Assembly (NCBI RefSeq): GCF_014333615.1
Contig: NZ_JACSCY010000009.1
Span: forward strand, 62,001-126,000
Direction: 5' to 3'
DNA from: Hymenobacter citatus
GTDB lineage: Bacteria; Bacteroidota; Bacteroidia; Cytophagales; Hymenobacteraceae
DNA length: 64,000 nt
Part shown: piece by piece, positions 53,002 to 61,563 of the stretch
How positions within the stretch are numbered: the stretch's first letter is position 1
Layout of the letters: each line of letters starts with the position of its first letter
Translations under genes and position numbers: made by a program
Notes under the pieces: generated by a model
What the model was told of the DNA's origin: nothing
Seen by the model: only the letters and a program-made list of their open reading frames with translations
Database searches by the model: none

Positions 53002-55839
53002 ATGAACGTAAGCCTACTTACTTGGCGCAAAGGGTTACCACTCGCAGTGGTAACCCTTTTTATTTTGTGGTTACTACCGCTGGCCACTTACGCCTCACAT
53101 ATCCGGGCCGGCGACATTCAAGCCAAATCCGATACCACACCCGCCCGCAACCCGCGCCGCATCTTCTTCAAGATGGTGCTGTATACCAAACTACCGAGTC
53201 GTGATGTGGCAGACCAGCCCAATTCTACTTTCTTCTTCGGCGATGGTACTAGTATAGATGTGACACGGGTAGGAAATGGAACCGTTATTCCTTCTGCGCC
53301 CAATACCAAAATCAACATTTATTACTTCGACCACATTTATAATGCGCCAGGGCAGTATGCAGTCAGCTTCATAGGAGAGTATCGCAACAAGGAAGTGCGA
53401 AATCTGAGCAATCCGGATATGCAGGCGTTCTTTATAAGCACTAGTATTACCATTGATCCGGCGTTGGGCATCAACCGTTCGCCCGTGCTCACGGCTCCAG
53501 CCATCGACCAGGCCACTGCCAACCAAGTGTACTTGCACAGTCCGGCTGCGTATGATGCGGATGGTGACTCACTGGCTTTTAAGCTGCAGCCTAGTAGGCG
53601 GGCCACTAGCGGGGGCGGGGTAGTAAGTGCGAGTACCGTACCCGGCTTTCAGTATCCCGATATATATGATACCAACGGCCGGCAGGTAGCCTACTTGGGT
53701 AATCCGGTCGGCGACCGATCCTACTTTCGGCAGGACATCAATACAGGATTGATTGTGTGGAACGCACCAAGTAGCCAGAGCATTGGTGAGTATAACTTTG
53801 CCTTTGTGGTGGAAGAATGGCGGCGCACGGCCGGTGCTCGCCCCCGGCTTATTGGCACCGTTATCCGGGATATGCAAATTGTGGTAGGACCCAGCACCAA
53901 CCTGCGGCCCGAAGTGACCATTCCAGAAGACATTTGCGTGGTGGCGGGCACTACTGTGAATGGCGCCGTGACGGCCACCGACCCCGACCGTAACCCCGTG
54001 CAGCTGTTTGCTTACGGCACGTTTCCGCCCATCACGTTTCAGCAAACGGCCACGGGGCCACCCGCGGCGCGCGGCACGTTTCGGTGGGTGACGAGCTGCG
54101 AAGACGTGCGCCGTGACCCCTACCTGTTTACCTTTAAAGCCCAGGACGTACCCGCTAGCGGCAACCCGCCGCTGATAGATGAAAAGATATGGCGGGTGCG
54201 CGTGATTGGGCCGCCGCCCCAAACCTTGCAGGCCCAGCGGCAGGGCACCAGCACACGGGTGGTACTCACCTGGGACCGGTACCAATGCATGCAGGCCAGC
54301 CAGATGCTGATTTTCCGGAAGGAAAACCCGTCGGATTTCACCCCCGGTGACTGTCAGACGGGCATCCCGGCTGATGCGGGCTACACGCAGATTGGAGCTA
54401 TTGATGCGGGGCTGAGTTCTTTCTTGGATGACAACAACGGCCGGGGCTTGGAGCGTGGCAAAACGTACTGCTACCGCATCTATGCGGTGTTTCCGCTGCC
54501 CAAAGGCGGCGAGAGCATTGCCTCTGCCGAAGCTTGCGTCACGCTGGATGGTACCAGCACTCTGCTCACTAACGTGACGGTAGACCGTACTGCCACCAAT
54601 GGGCAGGTAACTGTGAAGTGGACGCTGCCTCTCAACCAGACGGGCTTTACGGCGCCGGCAGGCTACCGCCTCTACCGGGCACCGGGCCAAAATGTGGCAG
54701 CTACTTCCGCTACCTTCAAACAGGTATTCAATACCACTTCTCTCGCCGAAACCACCTTTGTGGATGCGGGCCGCAACACGGTGGATAGTGCCTTCACCTA
54801 CAAGCTGGAGTTTTTCAGCCGCGACAACACCAGCGCCAACGCTGCCGAAATCCGGGAGACGACGGCTCCGGCCTCCAGCGTGCGTCTGTCGGGTAGGGCC
54901 GATGAGGCCGCATCCGGCAACGTGCTGACTTGGACCTACAACGTGCCCTGGGACAACACCCGGCAGCCTACCACCATCTACCGCCGGGCACCGGGCAGCC
55001 CTACCTTCACGCTACTGGCTACCGTGACGGGCACTGCCACTAGCGGCACCTACACCGACCGAGGCACGGCGGCCAACCCCCTCGTACTGGGCGAAACCTA
55101 CTGCTACTATGTGCAGACCAACGGCTCTTACGCCTCGCCTAACATCACCAACCTGCTGAATGCCAGCCAGGAAATATGCGTGGCGCCAGTGCCATGCCGG
55201 CCCATCCTGACCCTGCAAACTACGAACTGCGACAGTCTGGTGGCCAATTTGTACGCGCTGCCTGCTACCATTATCGGACCTAATCAGCGCTACACCAACT
55301 ACCTAAGCTGGCAATTGGATACTAACTCGCCACCCAACTGCAACGTGGCCGTAACCGGGTACCAAGTGTACTACCGTGGCCCCGAGGCAACAGCCTATCA
55401 GCTGCTGGCTACCACCGTAGAGCCCCGCTACGCGCATGTGGGCCTCGCTACCGTATCGGGGTGCTATCAGGTGCGGGCGGTGGGTAGCAACGGCGAGCTG
55501 AGCGCCTTCAGCAACGAGGCGTGCAACGATGAGTGCCAGCTGTTTCTGCTACCCAATATCTTCACGCCCAACAACGACGGCGTGAACGATACGTTTCGGC
55601 CGAAAGTGACCAGTAGCCTGCGCCGCACACATTTCACCGCCTTCAACCGCTGGGGCGTGAAGGTGTATGAGGGCGACCAGGACCCCTTTATCAACTGGGA
55701 CGGGGGCGGCAGTAGCGAAGAACGCAATAGCGGCCCCCAGCTTTCGGATGGTATGTATTTCTACCTGGCCGAGGTGGAGTTCAATGACCTGAGCCGCACC
55801 AAGCGTACCTACAAAGGCTGGGTGCAGATCAATAGGTAG
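53002..55839 (+). CDS. Second, paralogous T9SS type B secreted protein
   Basis: 945 residues. It follows the layout of its upstream neighbour throughout: SHIRAGDIQAKSDTT at the start, FYFDHIYNAPGQYAVSF-like segment, ATDPDRNPVQLFAYGTF, fibronectin-type modules with KGGESIASAEACVTL, and LLPNIFTPNNDGVNDTF with FNRWGVKVYEG at the end. The pair is a tandem duplication that has diverged, most in the linkers and in the 720-830 region. The start at 53002 gives a signal peptide with a WRKG basic part; a hairpin at 53029-53059 lies within it. Probable surface adhesin. Confidence 0.9.
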   Translation: MNVSLLTWRKGLPLAVVTLFILWLLPLATYASHIRAGDIQAKSDTTPARNPRRIFFKMVLYTKLPSRDVADQPNSTFFFGDGTSIDVTRVGNGTVIPSAPNTKINIYYFDHIYNAPGQYAVSFIGEYRNKEVRNLSNPDMQAFFISTSITIDPALGINRSPVLTAPAIDQATANQVYLHSPAAYDADGDSLAFKLQPSRRATSGGGVVSASTVPGFQYPDIYDTNGRQVAYLGNPVGDRSYFRQDINTGLIVWNAPSSQSIGEYNFAFVVEEWRRTAGARPRLIGTVIRDMQIVVGPSTNLRPEVTIPEDICVVAGTTVNGAVTATDPDRNPVQLFAYGTFPPITFQQTATGPPAARGTFRWVTSCEDVRRDPYLFTFKAQDVPASGNPPLIDEKIWRVRVIGPPPQTLQAQRQGTSTRVVLTWDRYQCMQASQMLIFRKENPSDFTPGDCQTGIPADAGYTQIGAIDAGLSSFLDDNNGRGLERGKTYCYRIYAVFPLPKGGESIASAEACVTLDGTSTLLTNVTVDRTATNGQVTVKWTLPLNQTGFTAPAGYRLYRAPGQNVAATSATFKQVFNTTSLAETTFVDAGRNTVDSAFTYKLEFFSRDNTSANAAEIRETTAPASSVRLSGRADEAASGNVLTWTYNVPWDNTRQPTTIYRRAPGSPTFTLLATVTGTATSGTYTDRGTAANPLVLGETYCYYVQTNGSYASPNITNLLNASQEICVAPVPCRPILTLQTTNCDSLVANLYALPATIIGPNQRYTNYLSWQLDTNSPPNCNVAVTGYQVYYRGPEATAYQLLATTVEPRYAHVGLATVSGCYQVRAVGSNGELSAFSNEACNDECQLFLLPNIFTPNNDGVNDTFRPKVTSSLRRTHFTAFNRWGVKVYEGDQDPFINWDGGGSSEERNSGPQLSDGMYFYLAEVEFNDLSRTKRTYKGWVQINR
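53029..53065 (+). terminator. Terminator-like hairpin inside signal-peptide codons
   Basis: A perfect 14-bp stem (53029-53042 with 53046-53059) around CGC, followed by TTTATTTTG. It lies 73 bases after the stop of the first surface-protein gene and 27 bases into the second. It could end the first transcript or attenuate the second. Confidence 0.65.
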
Positions 55840-55860
55840 GGTGGCCTACCTATTAAATAG

Positions 55861-55900
55861 CAAAAGGCGTGGACCAAGCTGGTCTGCGCCTTTTGTTTTT
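55861..55900 (+). terminator. Intrinsic terminator after the second surface protein
   Basis: A 16-bp stem with two non-standard pairs (55861-55876 with 55880-55895), loop AGC, followed by TTTTT. Confidence 0.8.
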
Positions 55901-55909
55901 CTTTGCGGT

Positions 55910-56287
55910 ATGATGAAGAACCTTCCGGCCCTTCTGCTGGGGCTTGCATGCGCATTAGGCAGTTGTCAGCGTACCGAAACCACTACCGATATGCCCGCCA
56001 CTACCGCCGACACCGTAACTGCCGATTCGGCTGCAACACCCGCCACTACCTCCGTGCCGAATGCGTCTATTAATACTGAGGCCGCCGCCCGCACGGCCGT
56101 GCGTGACTACGTGCAGGAACTACCTAACCGCACTGTGTACCAGGTCGATTCGGCCAGCGTGGTAGAATCTGATGCGCAGTTTCAAGTGTTGGTACCGCGC
56201 ACCGACTGGGCCGGCCGCATGCCCAACAAAGCCGCGTTCAATGTGGACAAGCAAACTGGCGTCGTATCGGTGCAGCCCGTGAAGTAA
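55910..56287 (+). CDS. Small Thr/Ala-rich lipoprotein
   Basis: 125 residues from the ATG at 55910 (next ATG at 55913). Lipobox ALGSC with Cys19, then a Thr/Ala-rich linker to about residue 60 and a small domain (ARTAVRDYVQELPNRTVYQV, FQVLVPRTDWAGRMPNKAAF). No family is recognised. It resembles small envelope lipoproteins of unknown role. An inverted repeat follows. Confidence 0.75.
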   Translation: MMKNLPALLLGLACALGSCQRTETTTDMPATTADTVTADSAATPATTSVPNASINTEAAARTAVRDYVQELPNRTVYQVDSASVVESDAQFQVLVPRTDWAGRMPNKAAFNVDKQTGVVSVQPVK

Positions 56288-56294
56288 GCGCATC

Positions 56295-56374
56295 TTGTCA
56301 TTCCGAGCGAAGCGAGGAATCTGAGTAAGCAACAGAAGGGCTATTCAGATTCCTCGCTTCGCTCGGAATGACAA
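56295..56374. repeat. Perfect 30-bp CATTCCGAGCGAAGCGAG inverted repeat
   Basis: Arms at 56295-56324 and 56345-56374 around a 20-base loop, no mismatch. A decayed relative is at 7894-7972. It lies between the lipoprotein and fabD. Confidence 0.92.
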
Positions 56375-56422
56375 TCAATGACAATCAGAATCAAATCAAC
56401 AACCCACTCCCACCTTTCTCCA

Positions 56423-57304
56423 ATGAAGGCAGTTATTTTCCCCGGTCAGGGTAGCCAGTTCAGCGGCATGGGCCGCGACTTATACGAGCAGCACGACGAG
56501 GCCAAAGCGCTTATGATGCAGGCCAACGACATCCTGGGCTTCTCGCTCACCGACATCATGTTCTCGGGCTCCGATGAAGACCTGCGCCGTACCGACGTTA
56601 CCCAACCCGCCATTTTCCTGCACTCCGTGGTGCAAGCCGCCGTGCTACCCGACCTCCGGCCCGACATGGTAGCCGGCCACTCGCTGGGCGAGTTCTCGGC
56701 TCTGGTAGCTGCCAAAGTGCTGACGTTTGCCGATGCCCTGCGGCTGGTAGCCCAGCGCGCCCAGGCCATGCAGGCCGCCTGCCAGGAGCAGCCCGGTACC
56801 ATGGCCGCCATCCTCGGCCTCGACGATGATACCACCGTGCGCATCTGCCAGGAAATCACGGAGGCCGGCAACGTGGTGGTGGCCGCCAACTTCAACTGCC
56901 CTGGTCAGCTGGTGATTTCCGGTTCGGTGCGCGGTATCGAGCTGGCCTGCGAACAGCTGAAAGCCGCCGGCGCCAAGCGTGCCCTACCTTTGCCGGTAGG
57001 CGGGGCCTTTCACTCCCCGCTGATGCAGTCGGCCGAAGCGGCGCTGGCCGAGGCCATCGAGAAAACGACCTTCTCGCCCGGCATCTGCCCCGTGTATCAA
57101 AACGTGGACGCCGCCCCCCACACCAACCCCGACGAAATCCGCCAGAACCTGGTGCGCCAGCTCACCGCCCCCGTCCGCTGGACGCAGAGCGTGCAGCGCA
57201 TGGCCCAGGACGGCGCCACCGAGTTCGTAGAATGCGGCCCCGGCAAGGTGTTGCAAGGCCTGGTGAAGAAGATTGCACCAGCAGTGGCGGTGGCTTCAGT
57301 GTAG
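56423..57304 (+). CDS. fabD: Malonyl-CoA:ACP transacylase
   Basis: 293 residues from the ATG at 56423; earlier codons are not conserved. IFPGQGSQFSGMGRDL (5-20), the active serine Ser87 in GHSLGE, and His197 in GGAFHSPLM. A C-terminal ECGPGKVLQGL is typical. It loads malonyl groups from CoA onto acyl carrier protein in fatty acid synthesis. It stands alone here, without other fab genes. Confidence 0.95.
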   Translation: MKAVIFPGQGSQFSGMGRDLYEQHDEAKALMMQANDILGFSLTDIMFSGSDEDLRRTDVTQPAIFLHSVVQAAVLPDLRPDMVAGHSLGEFSALVAAKVLTFADALRLVAQRAQAMQAACQEQPGTMAAILGLDDDTTVRICQEITEAGNVVVAANFNCPGQLVISGSVRGIELACEQLKAAGAKRALPLPVGGAFHSPLMQSAEAALAEAIEKTTFSPGICPVYQNVDAAPHTNPDEIRQNLVRQLTAPVRWTQSVQRMAQDGATEFVECGPGKVLQGLVKKIAPAVAVASV

Positions 57305-57323
57305 TAGGGTAGGAAACAATAAC

Positions 57324-57371
57324 AGATATAGAAAATCCCAGCAGTAATTACTGCTGGGATTTTCTATATCT
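57324..57371. terminator. Perfect 48-base palindrome, bidirectional terminator
   Basis: 57324-57347 is the exact reverse complement of 57348-57371 with no loop. It lies between the convergent fabD and AT-rich orphan genes, 2 bases from the latter's stop codon. Confidence 0.85.
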
Positions 57372-57373
57372 AC

Positions 57374-57865
57374 TTAGGGAAGAATATACAAACCTGATTT
57401 TCTGACTAATTCTAGTAAAGGCTGTATTTTTTCGAAATCATTATACCAAATAATATTGGTCCAATCGAACTCTTCACTATAAACTGCAGAATATTCAGGC
57501 AATAGCAGATCATAGCTATGCCCGGTACTCCAAATCTGGTTTCTAATATTGCATCTTTTATATAAATGTTTTGAGTCATTTGGCTTATAGAAAACAATGC
57601 GATAATTGTTTTTGTGTCGCCATAAATATATAGTTGTCAGCTTATAAAACTCGGTTACTACGTTTTCTAATCTGCTTCGCCAAGCAGCCAATATGGTTGG
57701 ATTAGTTTTATAAATTTTTTCGCATTCATCTTTACTTAACCATTTTTCAAAAATACTAATACATATTCCATGATATAATTCCCTGTCTTTATACAGCTGC
57801 TTCTTTATTTGTGGAAGATTTCTCTTAATTGATGATAACTCATGTTCTGTCAACTTTTTTATCAT
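57374..57865 (-). CDS. AT-rich orphan protein
   Basis: 163 residues. Rich in Lys, Ile, Tyr and Asn and encoded by DNA far lower in GC than everything around it, which points to recent transfer. No signal peptide or membrane helix. Secondary structure seems helical at first (1-80), then beta (YRIVFYKPNDSKHLYKRCN, IWSTGHSYDLLLPEYSAVY). I do not recognise the family. Single-gene insertions like this in Bacteroidota are sometimes immunity or toxin-related proteins, but nothing here shows that. Confidence 0.7.
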   Translation of the reverse strand: MIKKLTEHELSSIKRNLPQIKKQLYKDRELYHGICISIFEKWLSKDECEKIYKTNPTILAAWRSRLENVVTEFYKLTTIYLWRHKNNYRIVFYKPNDSKHLYKRCNIRNQIWSTGHSYDLLLPEYSAVYSEEFDWTNIIWYNDFEKIQPLLELVRKSGLYILP

Positions 57866-57920
57866 AGAAGATGCAAAATATTAAAAAGGAATTTTAATTA
57901 ATATGTATTTATAGAATCTG

Positions 57921-58406
57921 TTAGCTGATTCGCTTCACCCCTAACGCATCTCCACACCCCGCCAGCAACTCCGCTACCGTCCTACCCAGCCCCGGATGCA
58001 CTACCTCCGGCGCAATTTCCGCCAGCGGCACCAGCGCGAAGCGGCGCTCCGGCAGGCGCGGGTGGGGCACTTGCAGGGTAGGGGTATCGATGATTTCCTG
58101 CCCGTAGAGCAGAATATCCACATCCAGGGTGCGGGCGCCCCAGCGGATTTCGCGGGTGCGGCCGGCTTGCTGCTCTACCTGTTGGCAGATGGCGAGCAGC
58201 GTCTCAGGCGGCAGCAAGGTAGCTACGGCTACGGCTTGGTTCAGAAATGCAGGTTGGTCAGTGAAGCCCCAGGCGGCCGTTTCGTAGAGGCTGGATTGGG
58301 CTACTATGGGGCCGGCGGCTTCGTGCAGCTGTGCGACGGCGGCGCGCAAGGTTTCCTGCCGGTTGCCGAGGTTGCTGCCGAGTAGGAGGTAGGCGAGGGT
58401 AGGCAT
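57921..58406 (-). CDS. folK: 2-amino-4-hydroxy-6-hydroxymethyldihydropteridine diphosphokinase
   Basis: 161 residues. LLGSNLGNRQETLRAAVAQL at the start, YETAAWGFTDQPAFLNQAVAV, and the signature WGARTLDVDILLYG with the two Mg2+ aspartates, then VPHPRLPERRFALVPLAEI. It transfers pyrophosphate from ATP to the pterin in folate synthesis. A hairpin-forming repeat separates it from the hydrolase gene upstream on the same strand. Confidence 0.95.
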   Translation of the reverse strand: MPTLAYLLLGSNLGNRQETLRAAVAQLHEAAGPIVAQSSLYETAAWGFTDQPAFLNQAVAVATLLPPETLLAICQQVEQQAGRTREIRWGARTLDVDILLYGQEIIDTPTLQVPHPRLPERRFALVPLAEIAPEVVHPGLGRTVAELLAGCGDALGVKRIS

Positions 58407-58507
58407 GGGTAGGAGCGCCTTGCAGGCGCCCGTGGCTCGGGGGCTATAAAATTTGTCGGGAGGGGGAGGCGTCGTTCAACGACGGGCGCCTACAAGGCGC
58501 CCCTACC
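58407..58507. repeat. GGGTAGGAGCGCCTTG inverted repeat between folK and hydrolase gene
   Basis: Arms 58407-58433 and 58482-58507 pair with two mismatches and one end base unpaired, loop about 48 bases. It starts at the folK start codon and overlaps the last codons of the hydrolase gene (58503-58507). Confidence 0.85.
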
Positions 58508-59363
58508 GCAGAAAGGCAATGGTTTCGTCGGCTATGCGCTGGGCATCGACGGGCAGGGTCGTTTCTTCCCAGGGGTGCCGGCCGCCGAAGACGTGGTTGG
58601 CGCCGGGCACCACCACCAGCTTGGCGCGGGGCTGCCACGCTTGTAGGTCGTGGGCCATTTGCACGGGCAGGGTTTCATCCTGGTCGCCGTGAAGCAGGAG
58701 CAGGGGCTGGCGCAGGGTGCGTACCAGGGTAGGGATGTCGAGGCGGGTCTTGTTGCGCTGGTAGTCCTCGGCCAGCTGGTAGTAGAGCGGCATGCGCTGG
58801 CCGGTGCGGGCGTTGTCGATGTACTGTACGCCATCGGTTTGCCAACGCTGCATGAGGTCGGGGCTCCAGCGCTGGTCGATGTCGTTGATGGCGGCCCAGC
58901 CAACCACGGCCGTCACGCGGGTGTCTTCGGCGGCTTTCAGCAGCACCAAGCCGCCGCCGCGGCTGTGGCCGATGAGGGTGAGGCGCGTGAGGTCCAGCTC
59001 GGTGGGGGGTAGGGGCGTGGCGCCGGGCGTGTGCAGCGCGTCGAGCAGGGCGCCTAGATCGTCTAGCTCCAGGCTGAAGTTATTGTGCCCGAAGGCTTCC
59101 ATATCCTCTAGGTCGCCGCTGCCGCCTACCACCACGCCGTTGTGTGAGAGGTTCAGCTTGATGAACACAAAGCCTTGCCGGGCAAAGTAGTCGGCCAGTA
59201 CATTGAAGTGGCCCCAGTCCTTGAAACCCTTAAAGCCATGCACAAACACCACCACTGGCTTGGCTTGCCCAGTGGGCAGGTAGCGGGCATCGGCCGCAAA
59301 CGGGCGCGTGTGGTTGGGGCTGCGGAGCAGAAAATCGGCGGAAATAGGAACAGAAGAAGCCAT
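58503..59363 (-). CDS. Alpha/beta-fold hydrolase
   Basis: 286 residues from the ATG at 59363. VVVFVHGFKGFKDWGHF (oxyanion region), nucleophile Ser134 in GHSRGG, acid Asp229 or Asp227 in HGDQDE and His257 in GANHVFGG make a full triad. It resembles the dienelactone-hydrolase/serine-aminopeptidase-like group. No signal peptide, so it is cytoplasmic. The substrate is not known. The stop codon lies in an inverted-repeat arm. Confidence 0.88.
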   Translation of the reverse strand: MASSVPISADFLLRSPNHTRPFAADARYLPTGQAKPVVVFVHGFKGFKDWGHFNVLADYFARQGFVFIKLNLSHNGVVVGGSGDLEDMEAFGHNNFSLELDDLGALLDALHTPGATPLPPTELDLTRLTLIGHSRGGGLVLLKAAEDTRVTAVVGWAAINDIDQRWSPDLMQRWQTDGVQYIDNARTGQRMPLYYQLAEDYQRNKTRLDIPTLVRTLRQPLLLLHGDQDETLPVQMAHDLQAWQPRAKLVVVPGANHVFGGRHPWEETTLPVDAQRIADETIAFLR

Positions 59364-59401
59364 AGAAGCGAAGGTACACTGCAACTAAGCAATAAAGTGG
59401 G

Positions 59402-59776
59402 TTACCATTTTTTGAAAATGACATAGACGGCTGCTACCAGCAACGCAAAGCCTACCACATGATTCCACCCTAGCTTATCAGTTTTAAAGACGAAGACGGC
59501 GCATAGTGTAAATACAGTGAGCGTCACAACTTCTTGAATCACTTTGAGTTGAAATAGACTGAACGGCCCCCCGTTTTCAACAAACCCCAAACGGTTGGCC
59601 GGCACCTGAAAGATGTACTCAAAAAGAGCCAATCCCCAACTCACCAGAATAACGCCCGTGAGCCCCAGCTTAGCGAACCAGGGTATTTTCTTGAACAAAT
59701 GCAGGTGGCCGTACCAAGCAAAGGTCATGAATAGGTTGGAAACAGTGAGTAGCACAAGAGAGGTGATTCCACGCAT
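59402..59776 (-). CDS. DUF486 family membrane protein
   Basis: 124 residues with four membrane helices. FMTFAWYGHLHLFKK, SWGLALFEYIFQVPANRLGF and FSLFQLKVIQEVVTLTVF are the hallmarks of DUF486. The family is related to small drug/metabolite transporters; the substrate is unknown. It precedes the hydrolase gene on the same strand by about 38 bases, so they may share a message. Confidence 0.9.
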   Translation of the reverse strand: MRGITSLVLLTVSNLFMTFAWYGHLHLFKKIPWFAKLGLTGVILVSWGLALFEYIFQVPANRLGFVENGGPFSLFQLKVIQEVVTLTVFTLCAVFVFKTDKLGWNHVVGFALLVAAVYVIFKKW

Positions 59777-59932
59777 AGAAGAGAGGAAAAAAAGAGGAAT
59801 GAGAGAACAAAGAGGAGCTTACGGCTGCGGTGTGCTGTTTATCTCCGCGATACACATACGATTGATCTGATAGAGAAAGGCACTATATCTCATCGTTTTT
59901 CCCCGTATCATTGCAGCGCCCAATTTGCCCGC

Positions 59933-60913
59933 ATGAAAGTAACCCTGGACGAGATACAAGCCCCCATTGCGGGCGAAATGGTAGAGTTTGAACGCAAATT
60001 CCGCCAGTCCATGAAGTCCAACGTCCTGCTGCTGGACAAAATCATGGGCTACATTGTGAAGCGCAAGGGCAAGCAGATCCGGCCCATGTTCGTGTTCTTC
60101 TCGGCTAAAATCTGCGGCGGCGACCCGCTGCCCGAAGCCACTTTCCGCGGCGCGGCCCTCATCGAGCTGCTGCACACGGCTACCCTGGTGCACGATGATG
60201 TGGTGGACGAATCGAACTACCGCCGCGGCTTTTTTTCTATTAATGCGCTCTGGAAGAATAAGATAGCCGTGTTGGTGGGCGACTACCTGCTTAGCAAGGG
60301 CCTGCTGCTGAGTCTGGAAAACGACGATTACGCCCTGCTGAAAATTGTGAGCAACGCCGTACGCGAGCTGAGTGAGGGCGAGTTGCTGCAAATCGAGAAA
60401 GCCCGCCGCCTCGACATCACCGAGGACGTATACTTCGATATCATCCGTCAGAAAACCGCCTCGCTGATTGCCTCCTGCTGTGCTGTGGGCGCGTCCTCGG
60501 CTGGTGCCGATGCGGCTACTATTGAGCAAGCCCGCTTGTTTGGCGAAAAGGTAGGCATCGCTTTTCAGATCAAAGACGACCTGTTCGACTACGGCACGGC
60601 CGAAATAGGCAAGCCGGTGGGCATCGACATCAAAGAAAAAAAGATGACACTACCGCTCATCTACGCCTTGCAACAAGCCGACTGGCTCACCAAGCGCCGC
60701 GTGATTTACAACGTCAAAAACAACGACGGCCGCAAAGACCGTATCCAGGCTGTTATCGACTTCGTGAAGCAATCGGGTGGCCTCGACTACGCCATCCAAA
60801 CCATGCAGCGTTACCGCGACGAGGCCTTGCAGCTGCTCTACACGTTTCCGGCGTCGCCGGCCCGCACGTCGCTGGAACAGTTGATTAACTACACTATCGA
60901 GCGGAATCACTGA
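59933..60913 (+). CDS. Polyprenyl diphosphate synthase
   Basis: 326 residues. The two Asp-rich motifs are D88-DVV-D92 (LVHDDVVDESNYRRG) and D215-DLF-D219 (FQIKDDLFDYGT). Upstream KRKGKQIRPMFVFFSAK binds IPP. It adds C5 units to a prenyl diphosphate. The Ala/Glu and small residues before the first Asp motif favour a long-chain product such as the menaquinone side chain (octaprenyl type), rather than C20 for carotenoids, but chain length is uncertain. Confidence 0.92.
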   Translation: MKVTLDEIQAPIAGEMVEFERKFRQSMKSNVLLLDKIMGYIVKRKGKQIRPMFVFFSAKICGGDPLPEATFRGAALIELLHTATLVHDDVVDESNYRRGFFSINALWKNKIAVLVGDYLLSKGLLLSLENDDYALLKIVSNAVRELSEGELLQIEKARRLDITEDVYFDIIRQKTASLIASCCAVGASSAGADAATIEQARLFGEKVGIAFQIKDDLFDYGTAEIGKPVGIDIKEKKMTLPLIYALQQADWLTKRRVIYNVKNNDGRKDRIQAVIDFVKQSGGLDYAIQTMQRYRDEALQLLYTFPASPARTSLEQLINYTIERNH

Positions 60914-60916
60914 TTA

Positions 60917-61080
60917 TCTGAACCACGGATTCGCTCGGATTTTCCGGATTCCACGGATTTTGTGAACAACCTAAACCGTACGAAAACAAAAAGCGCTTCC
61001 CATTTGGGAAGCGCTTTTTGCTTGTAGTCGTCCACAAAATCCGTGGAATCCGGAAAATCCGAGCGAATCCGTGGTTTAGA
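60917..61080. repeat. ACCACGGATTCGC inverted repeat with a nested terminator
   Basis: Arms of 48 bases (60917-60964 and 61033-61080) with one mismatch. The same outer family surrounds the element at 20264-20515. The interior has an unrelated perfect hairpin at 60988-61019. Confidence 0.93.
60988..61019. terminator. Terminator nested in the inverted repeat
   Basis: A perfect 14-bp stem (60988-61001 with 61006-61019) around ATTT, with A5 and T5 at the ends, so it works both ways between convergent genes. Confidence 0.88.
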
Positions 61081-61084
61081 CAGA

Positions 61085-61411
61085 CTACCGCAGGTCTTGC
61101 TCGGGCTCGGCTACCTGGTAGCTCACTTTGTCCGGGGCTACCTCGCTCACGTTGAATAGCACACCATCAAAGGTGCTGTCTACCATTAGCTCGTGGCGCA
61201 TACCGCAGTTGTGGCATTGGATTTCCTCGATTTCATAGCCTTCGGCGGCTGTTTCGGGCTGGCCGGGGGTAGGGGCATCGGGAGCGGGCACGCCAATGAG
61301 GTCCGTAAATACCTCGGCGTGGCACTTATTGCACTCAAATTTGAGGCCCACGGCGCGGCCTTGCAGATCGGAAAGGGAGGCACGCTCGTCGGCTTTTTGT
61401 TGAATCCACAT
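61085..61411 (-). CDS. Small zinc-ribbon protein
   Basis: 108 residues. Four cysteines in two pairs, C27-NK-C30 and C66-HN-C69, make a likely zinc ribbon, with an acidic Pro-rich loop between. No other domain. Such proteins may be RNA- or protein-binding, but the function is not known. It is convergent with the polyprenyl synthase gene. Confidence 0.75.
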   Translation of the reverse strand: MWIQQKADERASLSDLQGRAVGLKFECNKCHAEVFTDLIGVPAPDAPTPGQPETAAEGYEIEEIQCHNCGMRHELMVDSTFDGVLFNVSEVAPDKVSYQVAEPEQDLR

Positions 61412-61563
61412 AGGGAGGTTGGTTTGGTTTTGGAGTAAAAGGGCGGTATAGCCTTAGTGTACGCGCAGAAGGCCCTGTTAAGTTGCCAGAAACCGTGTGA
61501 TGACCGCCAAAGTGGTCAACGCAGCATGGGGCGCAGACCAGAGGTATGTTATCTTGCCGGCTG

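Noticed and set aside
53569..54690. 373-codon open frame on the minus strand inside the second surface protein gene
   Set aside because: It lies fully antisense to a gene with clear domains, has a low-complexity Arg/Gly/His-rich product and no motif. It is a shadow of high-GC codon use.
50134..55839. Tandem genes as an assembly duplication
   Set aside because: The two copies differ throughout at base and residue level, so they are true paralogues.
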